Shown in pieces: positions 27,126-34,309 of a DNA stretch of 42,154 nt. The translations under genes were made by a program, and so were the position numbers. The notes beneath the pieces are model-generated. The model made no database searches. It worked only from the letters and a program-made list of their open reading frames with translations, and was not told the origin of the DNA. The stretch is from positions 1-42,154 of the forward strand of contig JAOUQQ010000009.1 of assembly GCA_029879245.1 (NCBI GenBank). Reading direction: 5' to 3'. Source of the DNA: Chromatiales bacterium. GTDB lineage: Bacteria > Pseudomonadota > Gammaproteobacteria > Thiohalomonadales > Thiohalomonadaceae. Positions within the stretch are counted from its first letter, which is position 1. Each line of letters starts with the position of its first letter.

Positions 27126-27713
27126 CTATTTCTCCGCACCGAGTAAGGTGATTTCATTCAAAAACTGTTGCAGCATGGCAATCTCTCTGTGCATCGACTC
27201 AAGCTCATCCTTAGTTGTTAAAACATCACTCTCCATCTTCTCAGTCGCCCTGTGCAAAGATTTTTCCAGCTCCTCACAGGTTGCCATGGTCAGTGACGCC
27301 AGCTCCTGAAAATTACTGGTCAGCTCATTAATAGCCTGACCCAGTTCACCAATCTCATCTTTCTGTTCAATCTCAATGTAGTGGCTAAGATCTCCCTGAT
27401 TAATCGCCTGCGAGATGAGAATCATCTTTCCCAGGGGCAGGGTAATGTTCTTAATAAACATCAGCATAACGATCGCCGCTACACCAGAGAGCATGACGAA
27501 CATAATCACAATCTTGTCGCGTAGATCGGCAATCGCCGGAGGAAAATCATTAATTGTCTGCTCATTGCCACTGGCCACATACTCGGCATAGAGCGTTTTC
27601 AGGTAATCGATATCAGAGAGTTGCAGGTAAAATTCGAACCCGATCAGAATCGCAGCAATGGCGATTAACAGAAAGTAGTTCATCATCTTGAGTTCAAGTT
27701 TTCCGATTCTCAC
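27126..27713 (-). CDS. HAMP-domain membrane protein without an output domain
   Basis: The 195-residue protein (GTG at 27713, GAGG eight bases upstream) has a first membrane segment (YFLLIAIAAILIGFEFYL), a short periplasmic loop of about 60 residues, a second membrane segment (VIMFVMLSGVAAIVMLMF), a HAMP domain (PLGKMILISQAINQGDLSHYI...DEIGELGQAINEL) and a C-terminal coiled coil of about 60 residues. No kinase, GGDEF, adenylate cyclase or MCP tip follows. It looks like a sensor lacking its own effector, perhaps working by contact with a partner. A longer frame starting at 27803 exists but lacks a Shine-Dalgarno. It sits between an unknown gene and the TauE/SafE permease. Confidence 0.82.
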   Translation of the reverse strand: MRIGKLELKMMNYFLLIAIAAILIGFEFYLQLSDIDYLKTLYAEYVASGNEQTINDFPPAIADLRDKIVIMFVMLSGVAAIVMLMFIKNITLPLGKMILISQAINQGDLSHYIEIEQKDEIGELGQAINELTSNFQELASLTMATCEELEKSLHRATEKMESDVLTTKDELESMHREIAMLQQFLNEITLLGAEK

Positions 27714-27806
27714 ACCAGCCACCTCGCGGCAATGTTCTATCTTCCTGGTACAACACCACTCTAGATATGGCTCGCAGCATAGCCGATCAAGCCCGCTATG
27801 CAAGCG

Positions 27807-28250
27807 CTATACGGTAAACTCACCCTGCCACTGACCAGATCGATGGTCAATTTGTAGTAGTGACGGTCGCATCTGTCTTGCTCCCTGAGTCTCATACTCC
27901 ATCGCAATCGGATAGGATGAAGCAAACTCAACCGGGTCACAGCTATTGGCTTGTACGGTACGGAATACCACGTGGAGCTTATCATTTACCTCTACTGACG
28001 CCACATTCTCATCCCTCGGTTGCAGATTAAAGAGTACCCGCTTTTTTACCACGCAACTGAAGTAGAGCTGCATCTCCACCACCAACGGGGCCGATTGCTC
28101 TCTCAGTTTACGCTCCGCTCGCTCCGTCCAGATAACTGTCATATGCCCCTCTCGTAGCTGGATATCGCTTCTATGTCGCCAGGGATTTAGCCAGCGGTCA
28201 ATCATCTCTATCGGGTCAGGAAGCTCGAAGTAACTGTTTTTCATACTCAT
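27807..28250 (-). CDS. conserved-looking protein of unknown function, 147 residues
   Basis: I do not recognise this protein. It is 147 residues, soluble by appearance, without a signal peptide or membrane segment. It starts MSMKNSYFELPDPIEMIDRW, then has alternating strand-like stretches (HMTVIWTERAERKL, LVVEMQLYFSCVVKKRVLF, KLHVVFRTVQ). Two cysteines are present (in SCVVKK and NSCDP). A mostly beta fold is likely. It is the first gene of the leftward unit that continues with the HAMP protein and TauE/SafE permease, and faces tusA across 150 bases that hold an inverted repeat and a TATAAT for this direction. The Shine-Dalgarno is weak (AAAGAGAA). Confidence 0.75.
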   Translation of the reverse strand: MSMKNSYFELPDPIEMIDRWLNPWRHRSDIQLREGHMTVIWTERAERKLREQSAPLVVEMQLYFSCVVKKRVLFNLQPRDENVASVEVNDKLHVVFRTVQANSCDPVEFASSYPIAMEYETQGARQMRPSLLQIDHRSGQWQGEFTV

Positions 28251-28301
28251 TTTCTCTTTTCACCCCCGTATGGCCCGTATCAGTACTTGATCTTCACTGG
28301 G

Positions 28302-28335
28302 ATTATAGCTATATATAAACGAACGTTCACTTATA
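28302..28335. promoter_or_regulatory. 22-bp inverted repeat (probable TetR operator) over divergent promoters
   Basis: Positions 28314-28335 form an inverted repeat with nine of eleven matched pairs per half, centred on GAACGTTC (28321-28328). A perfect -10 TATAAT for the leftward gene lies at 28302-28307 (minus strand), and its -35 region (28325-28330) falls inside the repeat. For the rightward tusA, TTGATC (28287-28292) and TATATA (28310-28315) are spaced by 17 bases. The element would therefore cover both promoters. AACGTTCAC (28322-28330) recurs with one mismatch as AACGTCCAC (28344-28352), 22 bases on. A TetR gene lies two genes away; the pairing is inference. Confidence 0.55.
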
Positions 28336-28400
28336 TTTCAGTAAACGTCCACAGCACCAAACTAAGATGGCCTCAGGCCTTACACTATAAGGAGCACAAC

Positions 28401-28631
28401 ATGAATACGATTCAACATGAGCTGGATGCCAGCGGACTTAACTGTCCACTTCCAATCCTTCGGGCAAAAAAGACCATCGCCACCCTAAGCAGTGGTGATG
28501 TCGTAAAGATCATTGCCACCGATCCAGGCTCTGTAAAGGACTTTGAGGCCTTCTGTCGACAAACGGGCAATGAGTTGATCAGCTCAGCAGAGGCGGACGG
28601 AAAATTTGAGTTCCAGATCCGCAAAAACTGA
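28401..28631 (+). CDS. tusA: TusA-family sulfur carrier protein
   Basis: The 76-residue protein has the TusA signature DASGLNCPLPILRAKK, with the CPxP cysteine C16 that carries persulfide sulfur. The C-terminal half shows IATDPGSVKDFEAFCRQTGN, typical of the IF3-like fold. AAGGAG sits six bases before the ATG; the frame is open further upstream, but only this start fits. TusA passes sulfur to tRNA thiolation and molybdenum cofactor enzymes, and in sulfur oxidisers to the sHdr/Dsr systems. Here it is 47 bases before a TetR regulator, not next to dsr, rhd or tusBCD genes. A family member other than housekeeping TusA is possible. Confidence 0.92.
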   Translation: MNTIQHELDASGLNCPLPILRAKKTIATLSSGDVVKIIATDPGSVKDFEAFCRQTGNELISSAEADGKFEFQIRKN

Positions 28632-28678
28632 CAGCACTGCCAGGGAGGGCGCACTCATCACCGCTACAGGTAAGACTT

Positions 28679-29284
28679 ATGGCCAGACGCATGAAGGCGG
28701 CAGAGCGCCGCACCTCTATTATCGCTGTAGCAAAGATCCTTTTCGCAGATAAGGGTTACCACGGCGTCTCTGTTGACGAGATCGCCCGGCGAGTTGGTGT
28801 CAGCCCTGCCGTTCTCTACCAGCACTTCGCCTCCAAAGAGGCCCTCTACGAGGGGGTACTCGACTCAATCGCCGCACCTCGTGAGACCTATGTCGAGGCC
28901 GCACTCAACGGCCCCGATGATTTTGCCAGTGTCCTCTCACGTATGACCCATGTCTTTATCGATCGGGTAGAACAGGACCCCGACTATTTTCGCATGGAAC
29001 TGCAGAGTGCCCTGGAGGGAGGTACTGAGGCCAAGCGTTTCTTTGCAAGTCGTTGGCAGTCAATCGCCGATTATATCGAGTACAGTTTGCGCGAACTGGC
29101 ACTTGTACAGCGCGTCTCAGTCGTCAATGAGCGCACCGCCACCCTGCTATATCAGGGTTTGATCCGTGAGGCTGTCTACAATAAGTGCATTCTCAACTCG
29201 GAGCGCTACAAGGAGGTCACACTACAGGAGCTGGTTCGTCAACTACTGCAACTCTTCTTTCACGCCGTTGACTATAAGGCGTGA
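28679..29284 (+). CDS. TetR/AcrR-family transcriptional regulator
   Basis: The 201-residue protein has an N-terminal TetR helix-turn-helix (about 10-57: IIAVAKILFADKGYHGVSVDEI, then VGVSPAVLYQHFASKEALY), with the usual YxHF motif. A helical ligand domain follows. The ligand cannot be read from sequence. The start is the ATG at 28679 with AGG nearby; an ATG four codons on is an alternative. It follows tusA and probably shares its transcript. The inverted repeat at 28314-28335 is the natural candidate for its operator, which would make the divergent cluster one regulon. Confidence 0.92.
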   Translation: MARRMKAAERRTSIIAVAKILFADKGYHGVSVDEIARRVGVSPAVLYQHFASKEALYEGVLDSIAAPRETYVEAALNGPDDFASVLSRMTHVFIDRVEQDPDYFRMELQSALEGGTEAKRFFASRWQSIADYIEYSLRELALVQRVSVVNERTATLLYQGLIREAVYNKCILNSERYKEVTLQELVRQLLQLFFHAVDYKA

Positions 29285-29404
29285 CAAACGCTATCCCCAG
29301 TATAAAGGTATTATTTTATTCCTGTTTCACAGATACTTATCGCCAATCAGACCTGCATCGCCCTTAACACAATTGGGACCACCTGAGATCTTACCGAGGT
29401 AACC

Positions 29405-30286
29405 ATGGCCAGTGGGATATTTGCCATTCTTGATGACATAGCCATGCTGCTGGATGACACAGCCGCCATGAGCAAGATTGCGGCAAAGAAAACCGCCGGG
29501 CTGCTGGGGGATGACCTGGCGGTCAACGCAGAGAAGGCAACCGGATTTCATGCCAGTCGCGAGCTGCCCGTCATCTGGGCCATCACCAAGGGTTCCATCG
29601 TCAACAAACTGATAATTCTTCCCATTACCTTTCTGCTAAGTGCCTACCTGCCATGGCTAATCGTCCCCATCTTATTAATCGGTGGCGCCTACCTCAGTTA
29701 TGAGGGGGTCGAGAAGGTGGTGCATATGCTTAGCGGCCATCACAATGAGAAGGTGGCAGCCCGTGAAACCAGCAATCGAGAGGAGTTACTACAACAGGAG
29801 GCCGATAAGATTAAATCAGCCGTGCGCACCGACTTTATCCTCTCCATCGAGATCATCGTTATCTCACTAAGTGTGGTTATAGAGGAGTCGATGGCGGTAC
29901 AGCTACTGGTGGTGAGCCTTATAGCCCTGCTTGCCACGGCGGGTGTTTACGGCCTGGTGGCATTATTGGTTCGTATGGATGATGCCGGTTTTCACCTGAT
30001 CGAACGTGCGCGAGGGCATCGGGGTCTGAGCGCAGCACTGTTCAAGGAGGTCGGGCAACTGCTGGTTCTCTCCCTGCCCTATGTGATACGGCTACTCGGT
30101 CTTGTAGGTACCGTTGCCATGCTTTTGGTCGGCGGTGGCATGTTTGTTCACAACATCGACGCCTTGCATCACGCCCTCAGTGTACTGCCTGCCCTGCTCT
30201 CTGATCTTTTGATGGGTATCGCGGTCGGTGCCATTGTACTGGGGGCCGTCAGGCTTTTGCTACACCTGCGGCCCACCGCAAAATAG
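29405..30286 (+). CDS. yedI: DUF808/YedI-family inner-membrane protein
   Basis: The 293-residue protein begins MASGIFAILDDIAMLLDD, diagnostic of the DUF808 (YedI) family, and continues with AAKKTAGLLGDDLAVNAEK and several hydrophobic segments (about 65-100, 140-180, 215-250, 265-285). E. coli YedI is similar in length and its function is not established. GAGG lies seven bases before the ATG. It follows tetR after 120 bases that show no clear promoter or terminator, so it may or may not belong to that unit. Confidence 0.92.
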   Translation: MASGIFAILDDIAMLLDDTAAMSKIAAKKTAGLLGDDLAVNAEKATGFHASRELPVIWAITKGSIVNKLIILPITFLLSAYLPWLIVPILLIGGAYLSYEGVEKVVHMLSGHHNEKVAARETSNREELLQQEADKIKSAVRTDFILSIEIIVISLSVVIEESMAVQLLVVSLIALLATAGVYGLVALLVRMDDAGFHLIERARGHRGLSAALFKEVGQLLVLSLPYVIRLLGLVGTVAMLLVGGGMFVHNIDALHHALSVLPALLSDLLMGIAVGAIVLGAVRLLLHLRPTAK

Positions 30287-30298
30287 CCATCCGGCAAT

Positions 30299-31096
30299 CT
30301 ACATCCGCATCTTGCTCCAGGCACCCTCTGTATTACGACAGGCGGTGGAACGTTCACTATCGCTACCCTTCGCACCCTGGTACTCGGTGATATAGTCGCG
30401 GCAGTCAAGGCCATTCTCCTGATAGGTGCGGAGCGGCGTTACGCTGTATTCTCCACTTCCGTTATCTGCCGCCCACTGCACGGTCTTATTGTCCGCGGCC
30501 TGCTCCAGTACCTGTCCGGTGCAGCTCTGATCTGCCTTGTCCATCGACTTGCCGATCTCATGGCCAACCACACCGCCAATCACCACACCTAACACAGTAG
30601 AGATCTCGCGGTTATTTTTATCACCCGCCTTGTTACCGATCGCACCACCGATAATACCACCAACAACAGCACCGATAGCATCACGATTACAGGTACCCTG
30701 CTCAATTCCCACATCCACTGTTGCCGCCCCGTTACTTACCATCACATGAGTACCGCCATGCTCAATCACGGCTACCTCTTCATGCCCACCCTCATATGCG
30801 TCCTCACCCTGCTTACCGCGCCAGCCGTGTGCTGGAGCCCATGGAGGGGGGCCGCCTGCACCATGGCCACCATGTCCGGAGTGCTCACGTTCACTCTCGT
30901 AATCCGATTTGTGCTTGTGCTTATCCTTATTCTTGCCCTTCCCCTGTTCTTCACTGCGGCACTTCGATTTTCCTTTCTGTCCAGAACAATCTTCATAGCC
31001 ATCTCGCTGATGCTTATCCTTATCGGCCATCGCCACCATGGGCAGAGACAACAGCGCGGATAACAGGATACCGGTCACACCATTCACAAACTTCAT
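30299..31096 (-). CDS. exported glycine-zipper protein (17-kDa surface antigen/RT0821-like)
   Basis: The 265-residue protein has a signal peptide (about 1-23, VTGILLSALLSLPMVAMA) and then a charged, His/Lys/Gly-rich segment (about 24-90, including KDKHKHK and HSGHGGHGAGG). A glycine-zipper pair follows (about 140-185: AIGAVVGGIIGGAIGNKAG and VLGVVIGGVVGHEIGKS), then a C-terminal domain of the RT0821/Lpp0805 surface-antigen type (VQWAADNGSGEYSVTPLRTY, DCRDY). I chose the ATG at 31096, preceded by AAGGGGAG; an ATG at 31189 would put 31 extra residues before the signal peptide. No lipobox is seen, so it is periplasmic or outer-membrane attached. The His-rich part could bind metal (inference). 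Confidence 0.87.
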   Translation of the reverse strand: MKFVNGVTGILLSALLSLPMVAMADKDKHQRDGYEDCSGQKGKSKCRSEEQGKGKNKDKHKHKSDYESEREHSGHGGHGAGGPPPWAPAHGWRGKQGEDAYEGGHEEVAVIEHGGTHVMVSNGAATVDVGIEQGTCNRDAIGAVVGGIIGGAIGNKAGDKNNREISTVLGVVIGGVVGHEIGKSMDKADQSCTGQVLEQAADNKTVQWAADNGSGEYSVTPLRTYQENGLDCRDYITEYQGAKGSDSERSTACRNTEGAWSKMRM

Positions 31097-31413
31097 ATTA
31101 CTCCCCTTAGTCCAAGTCCTACTTGCATAAGTATGACAGTGTATTTTACAGTTTTGCTCGCCAGACAGGCAAAATGTGACCCCTGCCACATTAATGACAA
31201 ACTCGATTACATTACGCCGAGTCTTTCTGAATGAGTACTTTAATGCGGATCCGCATCATGCGAAGAAGGGGCAAAACATATCCATCAGAGTGCGAGTGTA
31301 CGCCGACCGCACCGGACCCTCACTAGCTCTCTGGTCATCAAAACTCAAATGTGGGAGTAACACAGACCGGCTATGGCAAACATTTTGTTCTCCATAACCG
31401 GCCTGTCACTCAT
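31097..31413. other. intergenic region with a perfect 14-bp palindrome and a long stem
   Basis: These 317 bases between two leftward genes contain no credible coding frame. A perfect palindrome ATGCGGATCCGCAT lies at 31243-31256. A 15-base imperfect inverted repeat (13 of 15 paired) lies at 31362-31376 and 31392-31406, eight bases after the vWA stop in transcription direction. It has no T-run on its 3' side, so it is at best a weak terminator. The promoter of the glycine-zipper gene should lie near 31110-31180, but I see no strong hexamers. Confidence 0.5.
31362..31406 (-). terminator. inverted repeat after the vWA gene, possible terminator or mRNA stabiliser
   Basis: ACAGACCGGCTATGG (31362-31376) and CCATAACCGGCCTGT (31392-31406) pair at 13 of 15 positions, with G-U pairing possible at the others, around a 15-base loop. 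It lies just beyond the vWA stop codon (31414). The absence of a U tract argues against a standard intrinsic terminator; a 3'-end stabilising stem is the alternative. Confidence 0.35.
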
Positions 31414-32826
31414 TTAGGGGACAATGCGAACGTTATCACTACCGCGGATAGGCGTATCCTGGCCATCGATAACAGCTCTACCTGTAAGGGTAGCCGCCGT
31501 AGCATCCGACGGAAGAGACATCTCGCCGATAGCAAAATGTCCTAACAAATCAGGGTGACCATCACCATTACTATCAGTAATGCTGTAGTGCATTTTTCCC
31601 TTCTTGTTGCTATTCAGTGGCGCAGCCTCAATACGCAGTGTTTCAGGAATAACACTCATAACATCAAACTGGTCTGACCCCAGAATCACAACCGGTAGTG
31701 CCCCCCTGGCACTGAGGTTAAGTGTATTGCTATCACTGCCGGGACGAATATCAATCGTTACCGCCACCTCACGGTAAGCATTCACTACACTCTCCACGCT
31801 AACGCTTGTGCCATCTGCAGTGGTGGTCAACGAAGTGATACTGTTATCACCTACTACAAGGTGCGGGGCAACATCGATAGAACTAATCACCAAGCTACCG
31901 GGCTCATTACCGTTCTGCTCAGCAAGCAAGGTCCCATTAATACTCAGAGAAAGATGATTAATCGTCGTGGTAAGTACCTCCGGCAGGGTTGTCGAGAGGT
32001 TCGCAGGATCACTCACCACTGTACAACTTCCACCGGTATCGGAGGCCATAATCCCCAGAGGTTGATTTAAGGCACATCCACCCGCCGTACTGTAACCAAC
32101 CGCGAAGGTATTGATAATGGCCCCATTCGCAACTGTGGCAGGAAGTGCATCGGGTGCCAGATAGTCACCCCTTGTGGGCATGCCGTCTGAGACAAAAGTA
32201 ACAAGATTTATCTCACCCTGAGGCTGCTGGGCAATAAGCTCATTAACGGCCTCCAGTGCAAGCTGATAGTTGGTGTAAAGGTCCATCCGGGGACTCTGGG
32301 TGAAGAGCCTTACTCCATGAGTAACCTCTGTACTAAGCACTACCTCCTGAAAATCGCTAATACCGTTTCCATTCACATCAGCCAACGGTGAAGATGCAAA
32401 CGGCTGTATGCCTTCAAGTGGCACAAGGTCAGCGGTATAAACTTCTAGCAACTGCTGCTGAGTGTTGCTTTCAACTCTGGCACCAGCAAATACCACATAG
32501 GCAATCTCAGTATTGGCAGCATCTCCAATACTGTTATTAAGCGCGATCAATCCGGCTCGTGCCGCGGTTAGCTTAGGAAGAGTCATACTGCCAGAGATGT
32601 CTAACACGTAATAGATATTTACCGGTGTAGGAGGTGCTACACCGAGCGTCGCGGCAGTTGCAACGGGCAGTGCACCAGATCCAATCAACATATCCGTTAC
32701 CGGCACATCAAGCTGCAGCTCCAACCCCTGGCCAGTTGTTGTGGTCGTTATGGCAGATTCAATGGCATGGGTTTCAATCGCCAGCGTTGCAGCTAACGCC
32801 CCTATAGTGAATAGTAGTGTTTTCAT
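31414..32826 (-). CDS. secreted von Willebrand factor A domain protein with calcium-type C-terminal domain
   Basis: The 470-residue product starts MKTLLFTIGALAATLAIETHA, a clear signal peptide. I chose this ATG because AAGGA lies about nine bases upstream; ATGs 6 and 15 codons earlier are in frame. A vWA domain follows, with MIDAS motif DISGS (about residue 79) and VSDGMPTRGDY. An inserted NGNGISDFQE and a later DSNGDGHPD resemble EF-hand loops. The C-terminus (about 360-470, IRPGSDSNTLNLSARGALPV) is the repeat-like IKPGSDPNSIN domain seen in many exported proteins. vWA domains bind ligands through a metal; the target is unknown. A surface or adhesin role is inference. No sorting signal is seen. 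Confidence 0.88.
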   Translation of the reverse strand: MKTLLFTIGALAATLAIETHAIESAITTTTTGQGLELQLDVPVTDMLIGSGALPVATAATLGVAPPTPVNIYYVLDISGSMTLPKLTAARAGLIALNNSIGDAANTEIAYVVFAGARVESNTQQQLLEVYTADLVPLEGIQPFASSPLADVNGNGISDFQEVVLSTEVTHGVRLFTQSPRMDLYTNYQLALEAVNELIAQQPQGEINLVTFVSDGMPTRGDYLAPDALPATVANGAIINTFAVGYSTAGGCALNQPLGIMASDTGGSCTVVSDPANLSTTLPEVLTTTINHLSLSINGTLLAEQNGNEPGSLVISSIDVAPHLVVGDNSITSLTTTADGTSVSVESVVNAYREVAVTIDIRPGSDSNTLNLSARGALPVVILGSDQFDVMSVIPETLRIEAAPLNSNKKGKMHYSITDSNGDGHPDLLGHFAIGEMSLPSDATAATLTGRAVIDGQDTPIRGSDNVRIVP

Positions 32827-33085
32827 TGCATGAGTCCTTTTCATCGTTAAAATCTGGGCGAATTTTAACAAATATTATTCCCACACAAAAACCAGTTTTG
32901 TTTATGCGGTGAAGATTTTTTTCATGAAAAAACATACTGCTTTTATTGGGTATAACTGATAATAAGTTGATTTCAGACCTACGCTTCAAGCCATACATGG
33001 CAAACAGGCATCTAGTGGTCTTTTCAACTCATTTCCCGGTAGTGATAATCTGATAGCGTAGTATCGAAGTAATACAGTATGGTAC
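32827..33085. other. A+T-rich gap with short palindromes
   Basis: These 259 bases lie between the PilZ gene and the vWA gene, both leftward. TTTTTTCATGAAAAAA (32917-32932) is a perfect 16-base palindrome, and ACAAAA-ACCAG-TTTTGT nearby (about 32884-32900) is a 6-bp stem. They may form part of the vWA promoter region or end the PilZ transcript. I see no gene. Confidence 0.45.
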
Positions 33086-33481
33086 TCAACTGTGGATACG
33101 ACTTCGCTCTCTGGAGCGAAGTGCAACCTTTGCGATAAATAGGAATTTATTAAACTCGTTAAGTTCTTCTTTATCCATTGGATAGAAGGCAAGTCCAAAC
33201 TGAGTATCACTCTTCCAGGTCACCTTCGCATCTAACGTGAACTCCTTACGATCGCGAACACCTGATGTGATCAGCCTCAGTGTAATGCGATTTCCCTTGC
33301 GAAGTGAATCTTCTTTATTTGGAATGTTTACGCCAGTCAGCCCAATATTTTTTACCTTGCAGACAAATAACGGTTCACTATCATTTGCCTTGCGGTATAC
33401 CTCGGTATGTATACCGATGCTATAGCGGTACTGTTCTCGTTGTTCCTTTTCAATCATAGCAACCCAACCGTTTGATTCCAT
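33086..33481 (-). CDS. PilZ-domain protein, putative c-di-GMP receptor
   Basis: The 131-residue protein is one PilZ domain. The first c-di-GMP motif RxxxR is present as REQYR (residues about 15-19). The second motif, normally (D/N)xSxxG, reads NIGLTG (about 46-51), with Gly in place of Ser. The C-terminal strand DAKVTWKSDTQFGLAFYPM and a final helix EELNEFNKFLF complete the fold. Binding should still be possible but is not certain. The start could be 33481 or the ATG at 33457; neither has a strong Shine-Dalgarno. A perfect 9-bp hairpin, ACTTCGCTC (33101-33109) with GAGCGAAGT (33114-33122), lies in its last codons. Confidence 0.85.
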   Translation of the reverse strand: MESNGWVAMIEKEQREQYRYSIGIHTEVYRKANDSEPLFVCKVKNIGLTGVNIPNKEDSLRKGNRITLRLITSGVRDRKEFTLDAKVTWKSDTQFGLAFYPMDKEELNEFNKFLFIAKVALRSRERSRIHS

Positions 33482-33752
33482 TTTTAAATCCAGATCAGGA
33501 TAGAGCTTTTATGGTAGAAGTCACATCTCTGTAATATTGCAAATTTTCCGCAATACGGACGTTACATAGTGAGAATATATAGTACTAATTACAAGTCTGG
33601 AATACCACGTTGTATCAGATTACAGTGCGCGACTATAATTACAGTTAATTTTCAATGTCTTACACGATCTGACAGCACGATTTACTGCTCACTTATGTCA
33701 CTCTTATACCTCTCACAACTTTTTTATCTAACCTTTGCATTACCACGTACTG
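33482..33752. other. A+T-rich gap between trmL and the PilZ gene
   Basis: These 271 bases are conspicuously A+T-rich compared with trmL and contain no credible gene. A 6-bp stem TATTGC/GCAATA (33535-33540 and 33550-33555) is the only structure I see. The PilZ promoter is expected here. Confidence 0.4.
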
Positions 33753-34217
33753 TTAATTGGCCCCCTCAAACCGTAACTGCCTCCACGCCTCATAGACAAA
33801 TACCGCCGCAGCGTTGGAGAGATTCAGGCTGCGACTCTCCGGCTGCATCGGCAGCCTTAATAATTGTTCCGGTTTCATCTCATCAAGCATCTCCTGTGGT
33901 AGCCCTCGGGTCTCGGGACCGAACAGCAGGGCGTCTCCCGGCTGGTATGCCACCTCACTGTAGAGGCGTTTACCGCGGGTGGTGCAGGCGTAGATCGTTC
34001 CCGGTTTTATAACTTCGATAAATTCAGCCAATGAATCGTAGACCTTGAGCTCGGCGAACTCGTGGTAGTCGAGCCCGGCGCGGCGCAACCGTTTGTCGTC
34101 CAGCTCAAAACCGAGGGGTTTGATCAGGTGGAGGGCAAAACCGGTGTTGGCGCAGAGGCGGATGATGTTGCCGGTATTGGGGGGGATCTCCGGCTGGAAC
34201 AGGACTACATGTAGCAT
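33753..34217 (-). CDS. trmL: tRNA (cytidine(34)-2'-O)-methyltransferase
   Basis: TrmL is a small SPOUT-class enzyme that methylates the ribose of the wobble base in leucine tRNAs with S-adenosylmethionine. The 154-residue product covers the whole family length: [20 protein letters not shown] at the N-terminus, [11 protein letters not shown] (about 96-106) and the knot motif [18 protein letters not shown] (about 122-139). It is divergent from pyrD with a 92-base gap. The gene ends about 270 bases before the PilZ gene, so it is likely its own unit. Confidence 0.95.
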   Translation of the reverse strand: MLHVVLFQPEIPPNTGNIIRLCANTGFALHLIKPLGFELDDKRLRRAGLDYHEFAELKVYDSLAEFIEVIKPGTIYACTTRGKRLYSEVAYQPGDALLFGPETRGLPQEMLDEMKPEQLLRLPMQPESRSLNLSNAAAVFVYEAWRQLRFEGAN

Positions 34218-34309
34218 CTTAGCAGCTCCTCACGATCTCAGAGATGGAGGAAGCCGGCCCGCCGATGAGGTAGAATCGCCCCTCTGTAACAGTTATCTCA
34301 GGTGAGGCG

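Noticed and set aside
31176-31397. 73-residue plus-strand frame between the glycine-zipper and vWA genes
   Set aside because: No Shine-Dalgarno, no recognisable features, and it runs through the palindrome and inverted repeat.
33101-33122. 9-bp hairpin at the end of the PilZ gene as a terminator
   Set aside because: It lies inside the coding region before the stop and has no U tract on the coding strand.
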